The translations under genes were made by a program, and so were the position numbers. The notes below the pieces were generated by a model. That model ran no database searches. It had not been told where the DNA came from and worked only from the letters and a program-made list of their open reading frames with translations. 17,495 nucleotides of DNA from positions 1 through 17,495 of the forward strand of contig UQTD01000042.1 of the NCBI GenBank assembly GCA_900543845.1, in the 5' to 3' direction. Below are positions 1 to 7,251 of this stretch, one piece after another (position 1 is the first letter of the stretch; the number at the start of each line of letters is the position of its first letter). The DNA is from an uncultured Collinsella sp. (lineage in GTDB: Bacteria; Actinomycetota; Coriobacteriia; Coriobacteriales; Coriobacteriaceae).

Positions 1-62
1 GCGGCCCGCTTTTTACGCACGCTGTTCACTTGCGAATCGAAGGTGAATGCTTTTCCCGTTAC

Positions 63-1031
63 TTAGTACTGCTCGATGCCCATGTAGCGACGAACCTCGG
101 GGCTGTGGTCGAAGACCTTGCCGCGGGCGGCGCGCAGTTCGCAGCTCATGTTGTAGAAGAAGATCGGCTCCAGGCACGAACGCACGCTGGCGGGCACGTC
201 GCCCACGCCGTACTCGAGTGCATCGAGCACCATGACCGTATCGGTGTGCGTGTTGAGGAACGCAAGAGCGCGCTCCTCCATGGGGCGGCACTCGCCGGCG
301 CCAAGCTGCACAAAGTAGAACACGCCGGGCTCGGTGGCCTCGAACGGGCCGTGGAAGTACTCGCCGGAGTGAATATAGCAGCAGTGCTGCCACTGCATCT
401 CCATGAGCGAGCAGATGGCCATGGCGTAGGTCTGGCTAAAGTTGGGGCCAGAGCCCAGGATATAGAAGAACTTGTGCTGCTGGCAGAGCTCGGCAAAACG
501 GGTGCCCAGCTCGGCGTTGACCTTCTCGCGGGCAGCGGGCAACAGGGCATCCATCTGCTTAAGACCGGCATACATGTCGGCAAGTGCCTCGTAGCCTTCC
601 TGCTGGTCGAGCAGCTCGGCGGCGATCAGAGCGCCGATGCCCTGCGGTACCTCGGCCTGCGGCACGCCTTCGCCCCACGGATAGACCCAGGTGGTCCACT
701 TGCCGTTGTCGATCTTGGAGCCCTCGCAGTCGGTGAGGGCGACGACCTCGGCGCCGGCAGCCAACGCCATCTCGCAGCCGTCGACGACCTCCTGCGTGTT
801 GCCGCTGTGGCTGCAGGCAATAACGAGCGACTTCGGCCCTAGGCTCTTGGGGGCCATCAGGCAAAACTCGCGTGCCGTGTAGACCGTCGAGGTAAACGTG
901 GTGGCCTCGCGCTTGAGCAGCTCGTTGGCCGGCATCAGGTCGATCATCGAACCGCCGCAAGCGATCCAAAAGACATTCTCGATCTTGCCCTTGCGCTCAA
1001 TGATTTCCTGAACCAGATCATGTGCGTTCAT
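63..1031 (-). CDS. FrlB-like SIS-domain sugar-phosphate deglycase (copy 1)
   Basis: A 322-residue cytosolic protein with two SIS (sugar isomerase) halves. By family it probably cleaves a 6-phosphorylated Amadori-type sugar-amino acid into a hexose 6-phosphate and a free amino acid. The first SIS half has the phosphate-binding loop SHSGNTQE (residues 74-81). The second has SGEYFHGPFE (222-231). E211 and H227 are 16 residues apart, the same spacing as the catalytic Glu/His pair recalled for the fructose-asparagine deglycase FraB. The tail RRYMGIEQY resembles the FrlB C-terminus. The ATG start has AAGGAGG 9 nt upstream. It lies downstream of a GntR/UTRA gene, with its own promoter and two operator-like repeats in the 144-bp gap. 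The exact substrate is unknown. An SIS-type glucosamine-6-phosphate deaminase is the main alternative. Confidence 0.8.
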   Translation of the reverse strand: MNAHDLVQEIIERKGKIENVFWIACGGSMIDLMPANELLKREATTFTSTVYTAREFCLMAPKSLGPKSLVIACSHSGNTQEVVDGCEMALAAGAEVVALTDCEGSKIDNGKWTTWVYPWGEGVPQAEVPQGIGALIAAELLDQQEGYEALADMYAGLKQMDALLPAAREKVNAELGTRFAELCQQHKFFYILGSGPNFSQTYAMAICSLMEMQWQHCCYIHSGEYFHGPFEATEPGVFYFVQLGAGECRPMEERALAFLNTHTDTVMVLDALEYGVGDVPASVRSCLEPIFFYNMSCELRAARGKVFDHSPEVRRYMGIEQY

Positions 1032-1087
1032 CCTGATGTTCCTCCTTGTGGGGCGGCTTTGAGCGACGGCAGCTCGTACCTGCTGTC

Positions 1088-1104
1088 GTTCTATGTTGTC
1101 CTAT
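1088..1104 (-). promoter_or_regulatory. Operator-like repeat, proximal copy, upstream of deglycase 1
   Basis: The plus strand reads GTTCTATGTTGTCCTAT. It matches 16 of 17 bases of the copy at 1150-1166, 62 bp away. Each copy contains two half-sites of the type ATAGRAC on the minus strand. This copy abuts the -10 box, where a bound repressor would block transcription. The adjacent GntR/UTRA protein is the likely binder (inference). Confidence 0.6.
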
Positions 1105-1132
1105 TTATAACACGTGCAACAACGCCCGTGAA
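1104..1132 (-). promoter_or_regulatory. Promoter of deglycase 1
   Basis: Minus strand: -35 box TTCACG (1127-1132, 4 of 6 matches to consensus), a 17-bp spacer, and -10 box TATAAA (1104-1109, 5 of 6). It sits between the two operator-like repeats, so the gene can be expressed separately from the upstream recQ and regulator genes. Confidence 0.55.
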
Positions 1133-1149
1133 GTCATCTCGGCAAATTT

Positions 1150-1166
1150 GTTCTATGTTGTTCTAT
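1150..1166 (-). promoter_or_regulatory. Operator-like repeat, distal copy, upstream of deglycase 1
   Basis: The plus strand reads GTTCTATGTTGTTCTAT, a near-identical direct copy of 1088-1104. It lies upstream of the -35 box and only about 10 bp past the end of the GntR gene. Two sites on either side of a promoter would suit cooperative or looping repression. Confidence 0.6.
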
Positions 1167-1175
1167 CTGTGGACG

Positions 1176-1940
1176 TTAGATGTCGAAGACGTAGCGCGAG
1201 CCCACGATCTTTTGGCGTCCGAGCAGTAAGGGCCGCTCGTCTTCATCGGTAAAGTAAGCCTCCATATAGAAGAGCGGCTCGCCGACCGGCACCTCCAGCA
1301 GCGGTGCCGCTTGAGCATCGGCAAGCGCAATCTCCACGGTGCAAGGGTCGGACTTGAGCGGCGCGCGACCCGAATGCTCGGCAACGAGCGCAAAGATGGA
1401 ATTGTCCGTGAGGTCCTTGTCGGCAAGCGTCTGCAGGTAGGGATGGTCGGCGAGCACAAAGGCGTTGTTCTCAAGCATGACAGGGATGCCGTCGGCCGTG
1501 CGCACGCGCTCGACCACGATAAGCTCACAGCCGGGCTCCACGCCAAAGAACGCCGCATCCTCGCGCGTCGCCGCGACCACCGTGCGCGACACCAGACGCG
1601 CACCCGGCACCATGTCGTTGGCAGCACAACCCTCAGTAAAGCTCTGAACGTCACCCTTCTGGCGAATCTTGCGCTTGAGCTTGGGAGCGCACACAAAGGT
1701 ACCCCTCCCCTGCTGGCGGCTGAGATACCCCGCGCGCGACAGCTCCTCGATGGCACGGCGCACCGTGATGCGCCCCACGCCGTAGGACTTCGCGAGCTCC
1801 ATCTCGGCAGGGATGCGCGAGCCGGCCACGTACACGCCGCGCGCGATCTCGCCCTTTAGGTCGTCCATGACCTGCTGGTACAGCGGCACGGCGGACACCT
1901 CGGCGCGCTCGGAACGCTCGGTCTTGCTATCGGCTGCCAT
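1176..1940 (-). CDS. GntR/HutC-family regulator with UTRA domain (regulator 1)
   Basis: A 254-residue transcription regulator. An N-terminal winged helix-turn-helix spans about residues 18-85, with recognition helix VGRITVRRAIEEL (55-67) and wing QQGRGTFV (76-83). A C-terminal UTRA effector-binding domain spans about 100-250 and ends in VGSRYVFDI. UTRA domains of this group bind sugar phosphates or related small molecules. It lies 2 bp after recQ and immediately upstream of deglycase 1. By analogy with FrlR it probably represses that gene through the repeats at 1088-1166, lifting repression when the phosphorylated substrate accumulates. It resembles regulator 2 in both domains, so the two are probably paralogues. 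The 12 or so residues before the conserved domain are charged and probably disordered. Confidence 0.85.
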   Translation of the reverse strand: MAADSKTERSERAEVSAVPLYQQVMDDLKGEIARGVYVAGSRIPAEMELAKSYGVGRITVRRAIEELSRAGYLSRQQGRGTFVCAPKLKRKIRQKGDVQSFTEGCAANDMVPGARLVSRTVVAATREDAAFFGVEPGCELIVVERVRTADGIPVMLENNAFVLADHPYLQTLADKDLTDNSIFALVAEHSGRAPLKSDPCTVEIALADAQAAPLLEVPVGEPLFYMEAYFTDEDERPLLLGRQKIVGSRYVFDI

Positions 1941-1942
1941 CG

Positions 1943-3919
1943 TTATGCTCCATCCCGCGCATGCTCGGACTCAAATTCTTCAATCGCCGCCATAAACTGC
2001 TCGCCAAAGGCGTCGGCCTTTTTCTCGCCGATGCCGTTGACCTGGATCAGCTCGTCGCGCGTCTGCGGGCGCAGGCGGCACAGGCCGCGCAGCGCCTTGT
2101 CGGAAAAGACCATATACGGCGCCATCTCCAGCTCCGTCGAGATCTCCTTGCGCAGGGCACGCAGGCGCGCGAACAGCTCGGCATCGTCGCCAACGCGCGG
2201 GCGCTGATCCAGCTCGGCTTCCTCGCGCAGCAGATCCACCGCGCGGCGGGCGCGGGTCGAGGCCTTGCGCTTGGACGCGCGACGCTTAATGGTAAAGGCG
2301 AACGCCTCGTCCTCGACCTCGGTGGCACGCGGGCCCAGCCCCACGACCGGGTACTGCCCCTGCGAGGTGGCCAAGTAACCGCGGCCGCACAGCTGCCCGA
2401 TGATGTCTTTGATGCGCCCGACCGATTCGCTCGACAGCTCACCGTAGCCGCGGTCCTCGTCCAGATGCATCTGGCGAATGCGCTCGGTGTTGCCGCCGTG
2501 AAGCACATCGGCGATGAGCGACTTGCCAAAGCGCATGGGTCGCGTGGCCACATAGCGCACGGCAGCGCGGGCCATATCGGTGACATCCTCGACCTCGAAC
2601 TGCGTGAGGCAGTTACTGCAGTTGCCGCAGCCCTCGGCGTCGTCTGCCGTGCCGCCCGCGGCGGCTGCCGCATGCTCGGCCGCGGCCTCGTCACCAAAGT
2701 AGCGCAGCATGTATTCGCGCAGGCAGCCGGTGGTATTGCAGTAGCCCTCCATCTGGCTGAGCAGACGATATCGATTCTGGAGCGCCCACGCGCGCTGCTC
2801 GTCGTCGAGTGCCTCGTCGGCCGCATCGCCGCGGTCGATCAAAAAGCGACGCATGCGAAAATCGCTGCCGTTCCAGAGCAGATGGCAGCTGGCCGGATCG
2901 CCATCGCGGCCGGCGCGGCCCGCCTCCTGGTAGTAGGCCTCGATGCTCTCGGGCACGTTGTTGTGAATCACGTAGCGCACGTTGGGCTTGTCGATGCCCA
3001 TGCCAAAGGCGTTGGTGGCAACCATCACCTGAATGTCGTCGTCGATAAAGGCATGCTGGCTCTGGCGGCGGGCATCGTTGCCCATGCCGGCATGGTAGCG
3101 GCCCACGCGAATGCCGCTGGGGTCCAGCGCCTCGGCAAGCTCCGCGGCCAGCGCATCGACCGTCTTGCGGGTCGAGCAATACACGATGCCGCTCTCGCTC
3201 GAATGCGCGATCACGTAGTCACGCACCCACGCGGCCTTGGCCTTGTCGCCCATCTCCTCGCAACCAAAGTAGAGGTTCTTGCGATCAAAACCCGTCACCA
3301 CGGTCGCTGGGTTTTGCAAGCCGAGCATTTGCTGGATATCGGCGCGCACGCGCTCGGTCGCCGTGGCGGTAAACGCCGCCACGATCGGGCGCCGCGGCAG
3401 CGAATCGATAAACTCGCGAATCTGCAAGTAAGCGGGACGGAAATCCTGGCCCCACTGGCTCACGCAGTGAGCCTCGTCAATGGCCACGAGCGGAACGCCA
3501 ATGCCGCCTTCGGCCGCAGCTTCCTGCGCAAAGGCCAGAAAGCGCGGCTCGAGCAGGCGCTCGGGCGCCACATACATAAGCTGATAGCGGCCCTCGCGCG
3601 CCCGCTTGAGCACGGTGTTTTGCTGGGCCGGAGTAAGACTGGAGTTGAGATAGCTGGGGCGCGCACCCGCCGCGAGCAGCGCGCGGGTCTGGTCCTCCAT
3701 AAGCGACAGCAACGGGCTCACCACAAAGGTGATGCCGGGCAGCATAAGCGCAGGCACCTGGTAGCAGATAGACTTGCCGGCGCCTGTGGGCATAACGCCG
3801 AGCGCATCGCGACCGGCAAGAATCGCATCGACCATGCGATCCTGTCCCGGGCGAAACGAGGTGTAGCCAAAATAGGCGCCGAGCGTGTCGAGCGCCATCT
3901 GCTGCATGCTATCGGTCAT
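1943..3919 (-). CDS. recQ: ATP-dependent DNA helicase RecQ
   Basis: A 658-residue superfamily 2 3'-5' DNA helicase of recombination and repair. Visible motifs are Walker A GVMPTGAGKS (41-50), the DEAH box (148-151), the aromatic-rich loop SQWGQDFRPAY (154-164) and motif VI QEAGRAGRDG (331-340). The zinc-binding region has C399 followed, after a longer than usual Ala-rich insert, by C431, C434 and C437. A winged-helix RQC domain follows, and then an HRDC domain at about 570-650. The length is normal for RecQ. The ATG start has AGGAAACC just upstream. Its stop is 2 bp before the GntR start, so the two are probably cotranscribed, although recQ has no obvious link to sugar catabolism. Confidence 0.95.
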   Translation of the reverse strand: MTDSMQQMALDTLGAYFGYTSFRPGQDRMVDAILAGRDALGVMPTGAGKSICYQVPALMLPGITFVVSPLLSLMEDQTRALLAAGARPSYLNSSLTPAQQNTVLKRAREGRYQLMYVAPERLLEPRFLAFAQEAAAEGGIGVPLVAIDEAHCVSQWGQDFRPAYLQIREFIDSLPRRPIVAAFTATATERVRADIQQMLGLQNPATVVTGFDRKNLYFGCEEMGDKAKAAWVRDYVIAHSSESGIVYCSTRKTVDALAAELAEALDPSGIRVGRYHAGMGNDARRQSQHAFIDDDIQVMVATNAFGMGIDKPNVRYVIHNNVPESIEAYYQEAGRAGRDGDPASCHLLWNGSDFRMRRFLIDRGDAADEALDDEQRAWALQNRYRLLSQMEGYCNTTGCLREYMLRYFGDEAAAEHAAAAAGGTADDAEGCGNCSNCLTQFEVEDVTDMARAAVRYVATRPMRFGKSLIADVLHGGNTERIRQMHLDEDRGYGELSSESVGRIKDIIGQLCGRGYLATSQGQYPVVGLGPRATEVEDEAFAFTIKRRASKRKASTRARRAVDLLREEAELDQRPRVGDDAELFARLRALRKEISTELEMAPYMVFSDKALRGLCRLRPQTRDELIQVNGIGEKKADAFGEQFMAAIEEFESEHARDGA

Positions 3920-4009
3920 GGTTTCCTAACGTCAGAATCATCTGCCGCCGATTATACGCCGCCACGCGGACCAGCGTCGCCCGGCTGTCAGCCACGCTCA
4001 TTCTGCGGG

Positions 4010-4065
4010 TAGTCATTGGGGACGTTCTTGAATGATTAGTCGTTTAAGAACGTCCCCAACGACTA
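4010..4065. repeat. REP-like palindrome with GGGGACGTTCTT core
   Basis: The two 28-base arms (4010-4037 and 4038-4065) are inverted copies matching at 24 of 28 positions. All four differences are transitions, so the paired RNA would still form through G-U wobbles. The core GGGGACGTTCTTNAA recurs in the palindrome at 12559-12651. It resembles repetitive extragenic palindromes mobilised by RAYT transposases, but no such transposase is in the window. Confidence 0.7.
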
Positions 4066-4113
4066 GTCTCTTGACAAGCGCGGAAACGTCGCTGGTTGAG
4101 CATAAGTCAGCGA

Positions 4114-4211
4114 AAACGCCCCTAAGCGAGCAAGGTGACGTGAAAGAGGAGGGAAGCGTACTTCGGTACGCGACCGACGATTGAACGTCAGATTGCCGCT
4201 TAGGGGCGTTT
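4114..4211 (+). repeat. 98-bp nested inverted repeat with UUCG tetraloop (possible structured RNA or mobile palindrome)
   Basis: Outer arms of 15 bp are perfect (4114-4128 with 4197-4211; AAACGCCCCTAAGCG). Inside lie GCAA/TTGC (4130-4133 with 4193-4196), TGACGT/ACGTCA (4136-4141 with 4185-4190), a purine-rich internal loop, and the hairpin GCGTACTTCGGTACGC (4156-4171). The total is about 31 pairs. The apical loop is C(UUCG)G on the plus strand, an unusually stable RNA tetraloop, so plus is the more likely RNA sense. No ORF of note lies inside. Whether it is transcribed is unknown. Confidence 0.7.
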
Positions 4212-4224
4212 GCAGCGTCGAGCC

Positions 4225-4296
4225 GTTACGCGGTTTGGTAAAACCGCGTAACCAAAGGCGCAGCGTCGACAGATCCGCCGTTCGTCAGAACGGCGG
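4225..4296. repeat. Two perfect hairpins downstream of the nested repeat
   Basis: The first stem is GTTACGCGGTTT (4225-4236) paired with 4241-4252: 12 perfect pairs around a 4-nt loop. The second is CCGCCGTTC (4275-4283) paired with 4288-4296: 9 pairs around GTCA. The 10-mer GCAGCGTCGA occurs just before each hairpin (4212-4221 and 4260-4269). Neither has a T-run, so an intrinsic terminator is unlikely. With the two preceding repeats they occupy most of the 385-bp gap between recQ and regulator 2, which holds no gene I can support. Confidence 0.6.
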
Positions 4297-4304
4297 AACC
4301 AACC

Positions 4305-5024
4305 CTACATGACCATAACGTAGCGCGATCCCACGTAGTACTGCTTACCCATCAGGACCGGCTCGCCGTTGGGGCCGATAAAGCCGGCACGCAGGTTGAG
4401 CAGTGGATCGTGCGGAGCGATGCCCAGCTCGGCCGCCTGCTCGGTATTGGCGCGAACGGCCTCGACCGTGCGGTAGCCAACCGAGACAATCGGCGTTCCG
4501 CCAACACGCTCGACCTCGGAAAAAATCGACTTGTCCTCAAGATCGGCCGTCAACAGCTCACGGTAGGCGTCAAACGGCACAAAGATGTTCTCCTCAAAGA
4601 TGGGCTCGCCGTCGGCCGTACGCACGCGCTTGATGTGCAGCAGCAGCGCGTCCTTCTGCAGGCCAAAGAACTCCATCTCGTTTTGACGTGCCGGCACAAT
4701 CTGGCGATCGACCACATGCGCGCCCGCCTTCATGTCATTATCGGCACACAGCGCGGTAAACGTCTGCAACGTCGAAGCGTGGAACTGGCGGTTGATGTGC
4801 GGCGTGGAGACAAAGGTGCCACGGCCCTGCTGCTTAACCAGGTAGCCATCGGAGCACAGCTCCTCGACGGCGCGGCGCACCGTAATGCGGCTCACGTCGT
4901 ACTGCTCGGCTAGCTCAAGCTCGGACGGAATACGCTCCTTGGGTGCATAAACACCTTTCTCGATCGCGTCCTTGATTTCGTCATAAATCTGCTGGTAAAG
5001 CGGTGCATTTTTGGGCGTAGGCAT
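4305..5024 (-). CDS. GntR/HutC-family regulator with UTRA domain (regulator 2)
   Basis: A 239-residue regulator. The winged helix-turn-helix spans about residues 8-73, with recognition helix VSRITVRRAVEEL (44-56) and wing QQGRGTFV (65-72). A UTRA effector domain follows, ending YYVGSRYVMVM. The overall layout and the terminal VGSRYV match regulator 1. It is probably the controller of the PTS operon and the EamA permease: its own upstream region contains TATAACGTCT, and the same motif (TATAACGWCT) occurs before both. It likely also regulates itself. The ATG start has only a weak ribosome site (AGAGTGA), which may mean low expression. No deglycase is adjacent. The nearest candidate partner is deglycase 2 at the end of the PTS operon. 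Confidence 0.85.
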   Translation of the reverse strand: MPTPKNAPLYQQIYDEIKDAIEKGVYAPKERIPSELELAEQYDVSRITVRRAVEELCSDGYLVKQQGRGTFVSTPHINRQFHASTLQTFTALCADNDMKAGAHVVDRQIVPARQNEMEFFGLQKDALLLHIKRVRTADGEPIFEENIFVPFDAYRELLTADLEDKSIFSEVERVGGTPIVSVGYRTVEAVRANTEQAAELGIAPHDPLLNLRAGFIGPNGEPVLMGKQYYVGSRYVMVM

Positions 5025-5059
5025 ATCTAATCACTCTTATTGGAATATCGAAATAACTA

Positions 5060-5082
5060 ATACGTATATAACGTCTAGTTTC
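5060..5082 (-). promoter_or_regulatory. Operator-like site upstream of regulator 2
   Basis: The plus strand contains TATAACGTCTAGTTTC from 5067, preceded by ACTAATACG. The ten bases TATAACGTCT are shared exactly with the PTS operon site (11209-11218) and with one change by the EamA site (12487-12502, minus strand). It lies 36-58 bp before the start codon. No clear -35/-10 pair could be assigned. Confidence 0.5.
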
Positions 5083-5115
5083 ATGTTACCTCATATTGAT
5101 AAAACGATACACCCT

Positions 5116-5160
5116 CCCTACCAAAAAGCGACAGCTTCATTTTGGTAGGTTTTATCTGGG
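5116..5160. repeat. Dispersed hairpin repeat, copy 1
   Basis: It contains the perfect 10-bp stem CCTACCAAAA/TTTTGGTAGG (5117-5126 with 5140-5149) followed by TTTTATCTGGG. The right-hand 22 bases (5139-5160) are identical to 7274-7295. The two copies point the same way and flank the YitT and HAD genes. Confidence 0.6.
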
Positions 5161-5167
5161 TAAACGA

Positions 5168-5203
5168 GAGCCTCCCGAAAGTAGCGAGGCTTTCGGGAGG
5201 CTC
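5168..5203 (-). terminator. Strong hairpin after the YitT gene (probable terminator)
   Basis: A perfect 14-bp stem, GAGCCTCCCGAAAG (5168-5181) with 5190-5203, around an 8-nt loop, 41 bp beyond the YitT stop. There is no good T-run on either side (TCTCGTTTACC on the minus strand), so intrinsic termination would be imperfect. Confidence 0.45.
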
Positions 5204-5244
5204 AAGCGGACAGGATTGCGCCAGGCCGGCAAAATGCCAAAACC

Positions 5245-6252
5245 CTACTTGCCGTCGTCCTGCTGCAGGCTATCCTGCTCGCTGAGGCGCGCCTGCCTGC
5301 TGGCCATGCGCGCGGGCTTGTCGGGATCGGGAACGGCCGTGGGCATGGGCTCGTCGACATGACCGCCCCACCAGCCACCCACAAAGTTGAGCGTGTGGAA
5401 CACATTGATCACGGCGCCGGGATCAATGTCGCACACCAGCTTGATAATGTCCTGACTCTCGTAGGTCGAGACAACGGCGTGCAGTAAGTACATCTTCTCG
5501 CGGCTGTATCCGCCAATGACCTCGGCGCAGCTAATGCCGTGCTGAAAATGGTCAACATAGGCGGTCATGACCTCGTCTGCCTTGCGCGTCGTGATCTGCA
5601 GCGTCACGCGGTCGTAACGACGATAGAAACTGTCGATGGTCTTGGTTGAAATAAACTGAAACACGATGGAGTACGCCGCCTTGTCCCAACCAAACATAAA
5701 GCCAAAGATCGCCAGGATAAAGCAGTTGAAACCAAAGATGACGCCCCAGATGGTCTTGCCCGTGTGGTTGGAAACCCACAGCGCGATAAAGTCGGTGCCG
5801 CCAGTGGATGCGCCGGATTTAAGCGCGATGGCAGCGCCCAGACCCGAGACCACGCCGCCAAAAATGATGAGCATGATCTTGTCGCCCAAAAACGGAGCGA
5901 AGTGAAAGACGTTGAGAAACAGCGATGAGAGCACGACCTGCATCATCGAGAAGATGACGAAGCGCTTGCTAATGCCGCTCCAACATAGGAGCGCCACGGG
6001 GATGTTGAGCGCGAGCATACCGAGCGAGATGTCGATATGAACGCCGCCGAGCGAGGTAACGCGATCGAGCAGGACCGCGACGCCGGTGAGGCCGCTCGGA
6101 AGCAGGTCGGCGGGCTGGATGAACGCCTGGATCAGAAATGTCTGGAGAATGGCGGAAATTGTGACCGCCACGGCGGTAATAGCGCGGCGAACGATGGTGA
6201 GACGGCCGAGCATGAGCACGCGGTCCGTGAGCTGATCGATGGCGTTCGCCAC
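5245..6252 (-). CDS. YitT/DUF2179-family membrane protein
   Basis: A 335-residue protein with about five or six transmembrane helices in residues 28-205 and a soluble C-terminal DUF2179-type domain at about 215-295. Characteristic elements are QPADLLPSGLTGVAVLLD (46-63), ALKSGASTGGTDFIAL (143-158) and the TTRKADEV stretch at the start of the soluble domain. The family is widespread in Gram-positive bacteria and its transport or sensing role is not established. The start is GTG at 6250-6252 because AAAGGAG lies 5 nt upstream. The longer open frame to 6507 would run through a palindromic element and has no such site. The last 35 residues are polar and low in complexity. Neighbouring genes give no functional link. 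Confidence 0.85.
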   Translation of the reverse strand: MANAIDQLTDRVLMLGRLTIVRRAITAVAVTISAILQTFLIQAFIQPADLLPSGLTGVAVLLDRVTSLGGVHIDISLGMLALNIPVALLCWSGISKRFVIFSMMQVVLSSLFLNVFHFAPFLGDKIMLIIFGGVVSGLGAAIALKSGASTGGTDFIALWVSNHTGKTIWGVIFGFNCFILAIFGFMFGWDKAAYSIVFQFISTKTIDSFYRRYDRVTLQITTRKADEVMTAYVDHFQHGISCAEVIGGYSREKMYLLHAVVSTYESQDIIKLVCDIDPGAVINVFHTLNFVGGWWGGHVDEPMPTAVPDPDKPARMASRQARLSEQDSLQQDDGK

Positions 6253-6390
6253 GCGGGCTCCTTTCGAAGGCAAATCTAGTTGTGAGGCATGTCGGCGATT
6301 GTAGCACGGAGCGTGCGAGGTCGCTTCAATTCGCCCTCCCTCGACAACCAAAACGGGACCAGCAACCCCACGACCAAAGGCCCAAATTAC

Positions 6391-6509
6391 AAGTGAGTAG
6401 ACTTTACGCGACCTGCAGAGCACACCCAAAACCGCCACCCCTGTGACCTGCGGTTTTACTAGAGCAGATGCACTTTGTGCTCGGCCTGCGCCAAAAAGTC
6501 TACTCACTT
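6391..6509. repeat. 119-bp inverted-repeat element (MITE-like or structured RNA)
   Basis: Perfect 15-bp terminal arms AAGTGAGTAGACTTT (6391-6405) and its inverse (6495-6509) enclose GAGCACA/TGTGCTC (6418-6424 with 6476-6482) and AAAACCGC/GCGGTTTT (6428-6435 with 6450-6457). The nested layout suggests folding or a non-autonomous mobile element. No convincing target-site duplication is visible at the edges. It occupies the middle of the 354-bp gap between the YitT start and the HAD stop. I see no gene in that gap. Confidence 0.65.
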
Positions 6510-6556
6510 AGCCCGAATCGAAGCCAAACGGATCAAAATAGAAACCAAATTGAGCC

Positions 6557-6602
6557 AATCCACCGCAAAAAACGTTTGAACCCGTTCTTCTCGCGGCGGA
6601 TT
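6557..6602. repeat. Imperfect hairpin just after the HAD gene
   Basis: AATCCACCGC (6557-6566) pairs with GCGGCGGATT (6593-6602), 9 of 10 plus one wobble, around a 26-nt loop. It begins 4 bp beyond the HAD stop. The loop contains TTTTTT on the minus strand, but no T-run follows the stem, so termination is uncertain. Confidence 0.3.
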
Positions 6603-6606
6603 GACA

Positions 6607-7236
6607 CTACAAAGCGACCAAAATGTCGGTCAAATTATCGATAACGGCATCGGCTCGCGATTGATCGAGGTTAACGCCCTCGTGCGGACGCAGCGCCAGG
6701 ACGCGGGCGCCGGAACGTTTGCCAGCCTCGATACCCAAAGGCGAATCCTCGATAACCAGGCACTCGGCGGGCTCCACACCCAGCGCTTCCATGGCGCGCA
6801 GGTAGATCTCGGGGTCGGGCTTAAACGCGCCGCACTCGTGACCGCTGATGGTGTAGTCCAGCACGTCGGCGATACCGGCGATCTCCACCAGCTCGTCGAT
6901 CAGCTCGCGATAGGACGAGCTCGCGATGGCGCACATCACGCCGCGCTCGTGCAGCTCACGCATCACCGGCTCCGTCTGCTCGTTGAGCAGCTCGGCATAC
7001 GGAACGGGATGATCCGGGCTGTAGACCTGCTTGTACTCCACGCGCAGGCGCTCGCGCAGATCAACATCGTCGGGCACCAGCGCCTCCCAAATGGCAGGCT
7101 CGTTAGACCCCGAAAGATCGGGGATCTCGTCAAAGTGGAACCCTTTCTCCTCCATAAACGCCACACGACGACGGTTGTAGAACCACTCTGTATCGACCAG
7201 CACGCCGTCCATGTCAAACAGCACTGCCTTGATCAT
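6607..7236 (-). CDS. HAD-superfamily phosphatase/beta-phosphoglucomutase-like protein
   Basis: A 209-residue cytosolic enzyme of HAD subfamily I. Motif I is FDMDGVLVD (7-15) with nucleophile D8 and acid/base D10. Motif II is the Ser of IASSS (104-108). Motif III is the Lys of FKPDPEIY (K139). Motif IV is IEDSPLGIEA with E163 and D164. A helical cap domain lies between motifs I and II. The family includes beta-phosphoglucomutase and sugar-phosphate phosphatases, so hexose-phosphate processing beside the PTS operon is plausible but unproven. The ATG at 7236 is chosen because GGGAGGAG lies 6 nt upstream. An ATG two codons earlier is too close. A hairpin repeat (7252-7284) lies immediately before the ribosome site. 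Confidence 0.85.
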   Translation of the reverse strand: MIKAVLFDMDGVLVDTEWFYNRRRVAFMEEKGFHFDEIPDLSGSNEPAIWEALVPDDVDLRERLRVEYKQVYSPDHPVPYAELLNEQTEPVMRELHERGVMCAIASSSYRELIDELVEIAGIADVLDYTISGHECGAFKPDPEIYLRAMEALGVEPAECLVIEDSPLGIEAGKRSGARVLALRPHEGVNLDQSRADAVIDNLTDILVAL

Positions 7237-7251
7237 ACGCATCTCCTCCCA

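Noticed and set aside
1..29. Possible GTG start of a further leftward gene at 29
   Set aside because: Only nine codons are visible and there is no ribosome site upstream.
1961..4012. Long plus-strand open frame of 683 codons opposite recQ
   Set aside because: It is antisense to a gene with all RecQ motifs, has an Ala/His/Arg-rich composition and matches no family. It arises from high GC on the opposite strand.
4010..4296. CRISPR array in the recQ-regulator 2 gap
   Set aside because: The repeats are inverted and of different kinds, with no regularly spaced direct repeats, and no cas gene is present.
6253..6507. N-terminal extension of the YitT gene
   Set aside because: The extension translates the 119-bp palindromic element. 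The GTG at 6252 has AAAGGAG at proper spacing.
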